Shown: positions 32,020 to 32,024 of the stretch, piece after piece
Position numbering within the stretch: the stretch's first letter is position 1
Layout: every line of letters starts with the position of its first letter
NCBI GenBank assembly: GCA_002683345.1
Contig: NYSX01000057.1
Span: 1-32,024 of the forward strand
DNA: 32,024 nt
Direction of reading: 5' to 3'
Source of the DNA: Flavobacteriales bacterium
Lineage (GTDB): Bacteria; Bacteroidota; Bacteroidia; Flavobacteriales_D; Sanyastnellaceae
Position numbers and translations under genes: made by a program
Notes under the pieces: generated by a model
The model's database searches: none
What the model saw: only the letters and a program-made list of their open reading frames with translations
What the model was told of the DNA's origin: nothing

Positions 32020-32024
32020 CAAGA

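Overview
The window looks like a chromosomal segment from a moderately GC-rich member of the Bacteroidota, probably a Flavobacteriales-like lineage. Four things point there. Several genes are typical of the phylum (GldF/GldG gliding-type ABC exporter, START-like protein, LytTR protein, the short ClpS type). At least six upstream regions carry an exact Bacteroidota -7 promoter box (TAnnTTTG), and there are few Shine-Dalgarno-like sequences. Secreted proteins carry dockerin-like DLNG...DLL modules. The gene order phoH / SAM hydrolase / small monooxygenase / gldF-gldG is, from memory, also seen in other members. There is no insertion sequence, integrase, CRISPR array or rRNA. Coding density is very high and no gene-free stretch exceeds about 160 bases.

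Layout. 1-5402 (+): end of 6-phosphofructokinase, GAPDH, a BadF/BadG-type sugar kinase, beta-phosphoglucomutase and a GH65 disaccharide phosphorylase, closely spaced like one operon. 5412-10114 (-): a secreted lamin-tail-domain protein, exonuclease III, an ATE/Bpt-like aminoacyl-tRNA-protein transferase, aldehyde dehydrogenase and CoaE. 10191-13798 (+): Rpe, then an asparagine-synthetase-like protein overlapping a polysaccharide flippase. 13783-16021 (-): a secreted FG-GAP/UnbV protein and ClpS. 16145-16900 (+): a LytTR regulator with an Asn-Gly repeat linker. 16897-17235 (-): a small YopX-like protein. 17265-18968 (+): GlnS. 18946-23009 (-): Cca, threonylcarbamoyl-AMP synthase, PurC and PhoH. 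23046-27725 (+): SAM hydrolase, ABM monooxygenase, a fused GldF-GldG and a DUF4340 protein. 27658-28779 (-): a GT4 glycosyltransferase. 28828-31380 (+): 3-oxoadipyl-CoA-type thiolase, PaaY-like protein and TrmN6. 31392-31787 (-): START-like protein. 31946-32019 (+): tRNA-Met.

How genes work together. The first block can be read as a catabolic line: phosphorolysis of an alpha-glucoside, conversion of beta-glucose-1-phosphate to glucose-6-phosphate, phosphorylation of the released sugar, then PfkA and GAPDH. The transferase and ClpS are candidate parts of an N-degron route. The asparagine-synthetase-like/flippase pair, and perhaps the GT4 enzyme, suggest surface glycan synthesis. The thiolase and PaaY homologue suggest phenylacetate or related aromatic catabolism.

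The most striking non-genic signal is a series of -7 boxes only 4 to 11 bases upstream of start codons, implying leaderless or nearly leaderless mRNAs. I saw no clear new defence or mobile system. The best leads are the leader architecture, the GldF-GldG fusion with an upstream ORF that lacks a stop before it, the phosphorylase operon with its extra sugar kinase, and the degenerate glutamine-amidotransferase half of the asparagine-synthetase-like protein.
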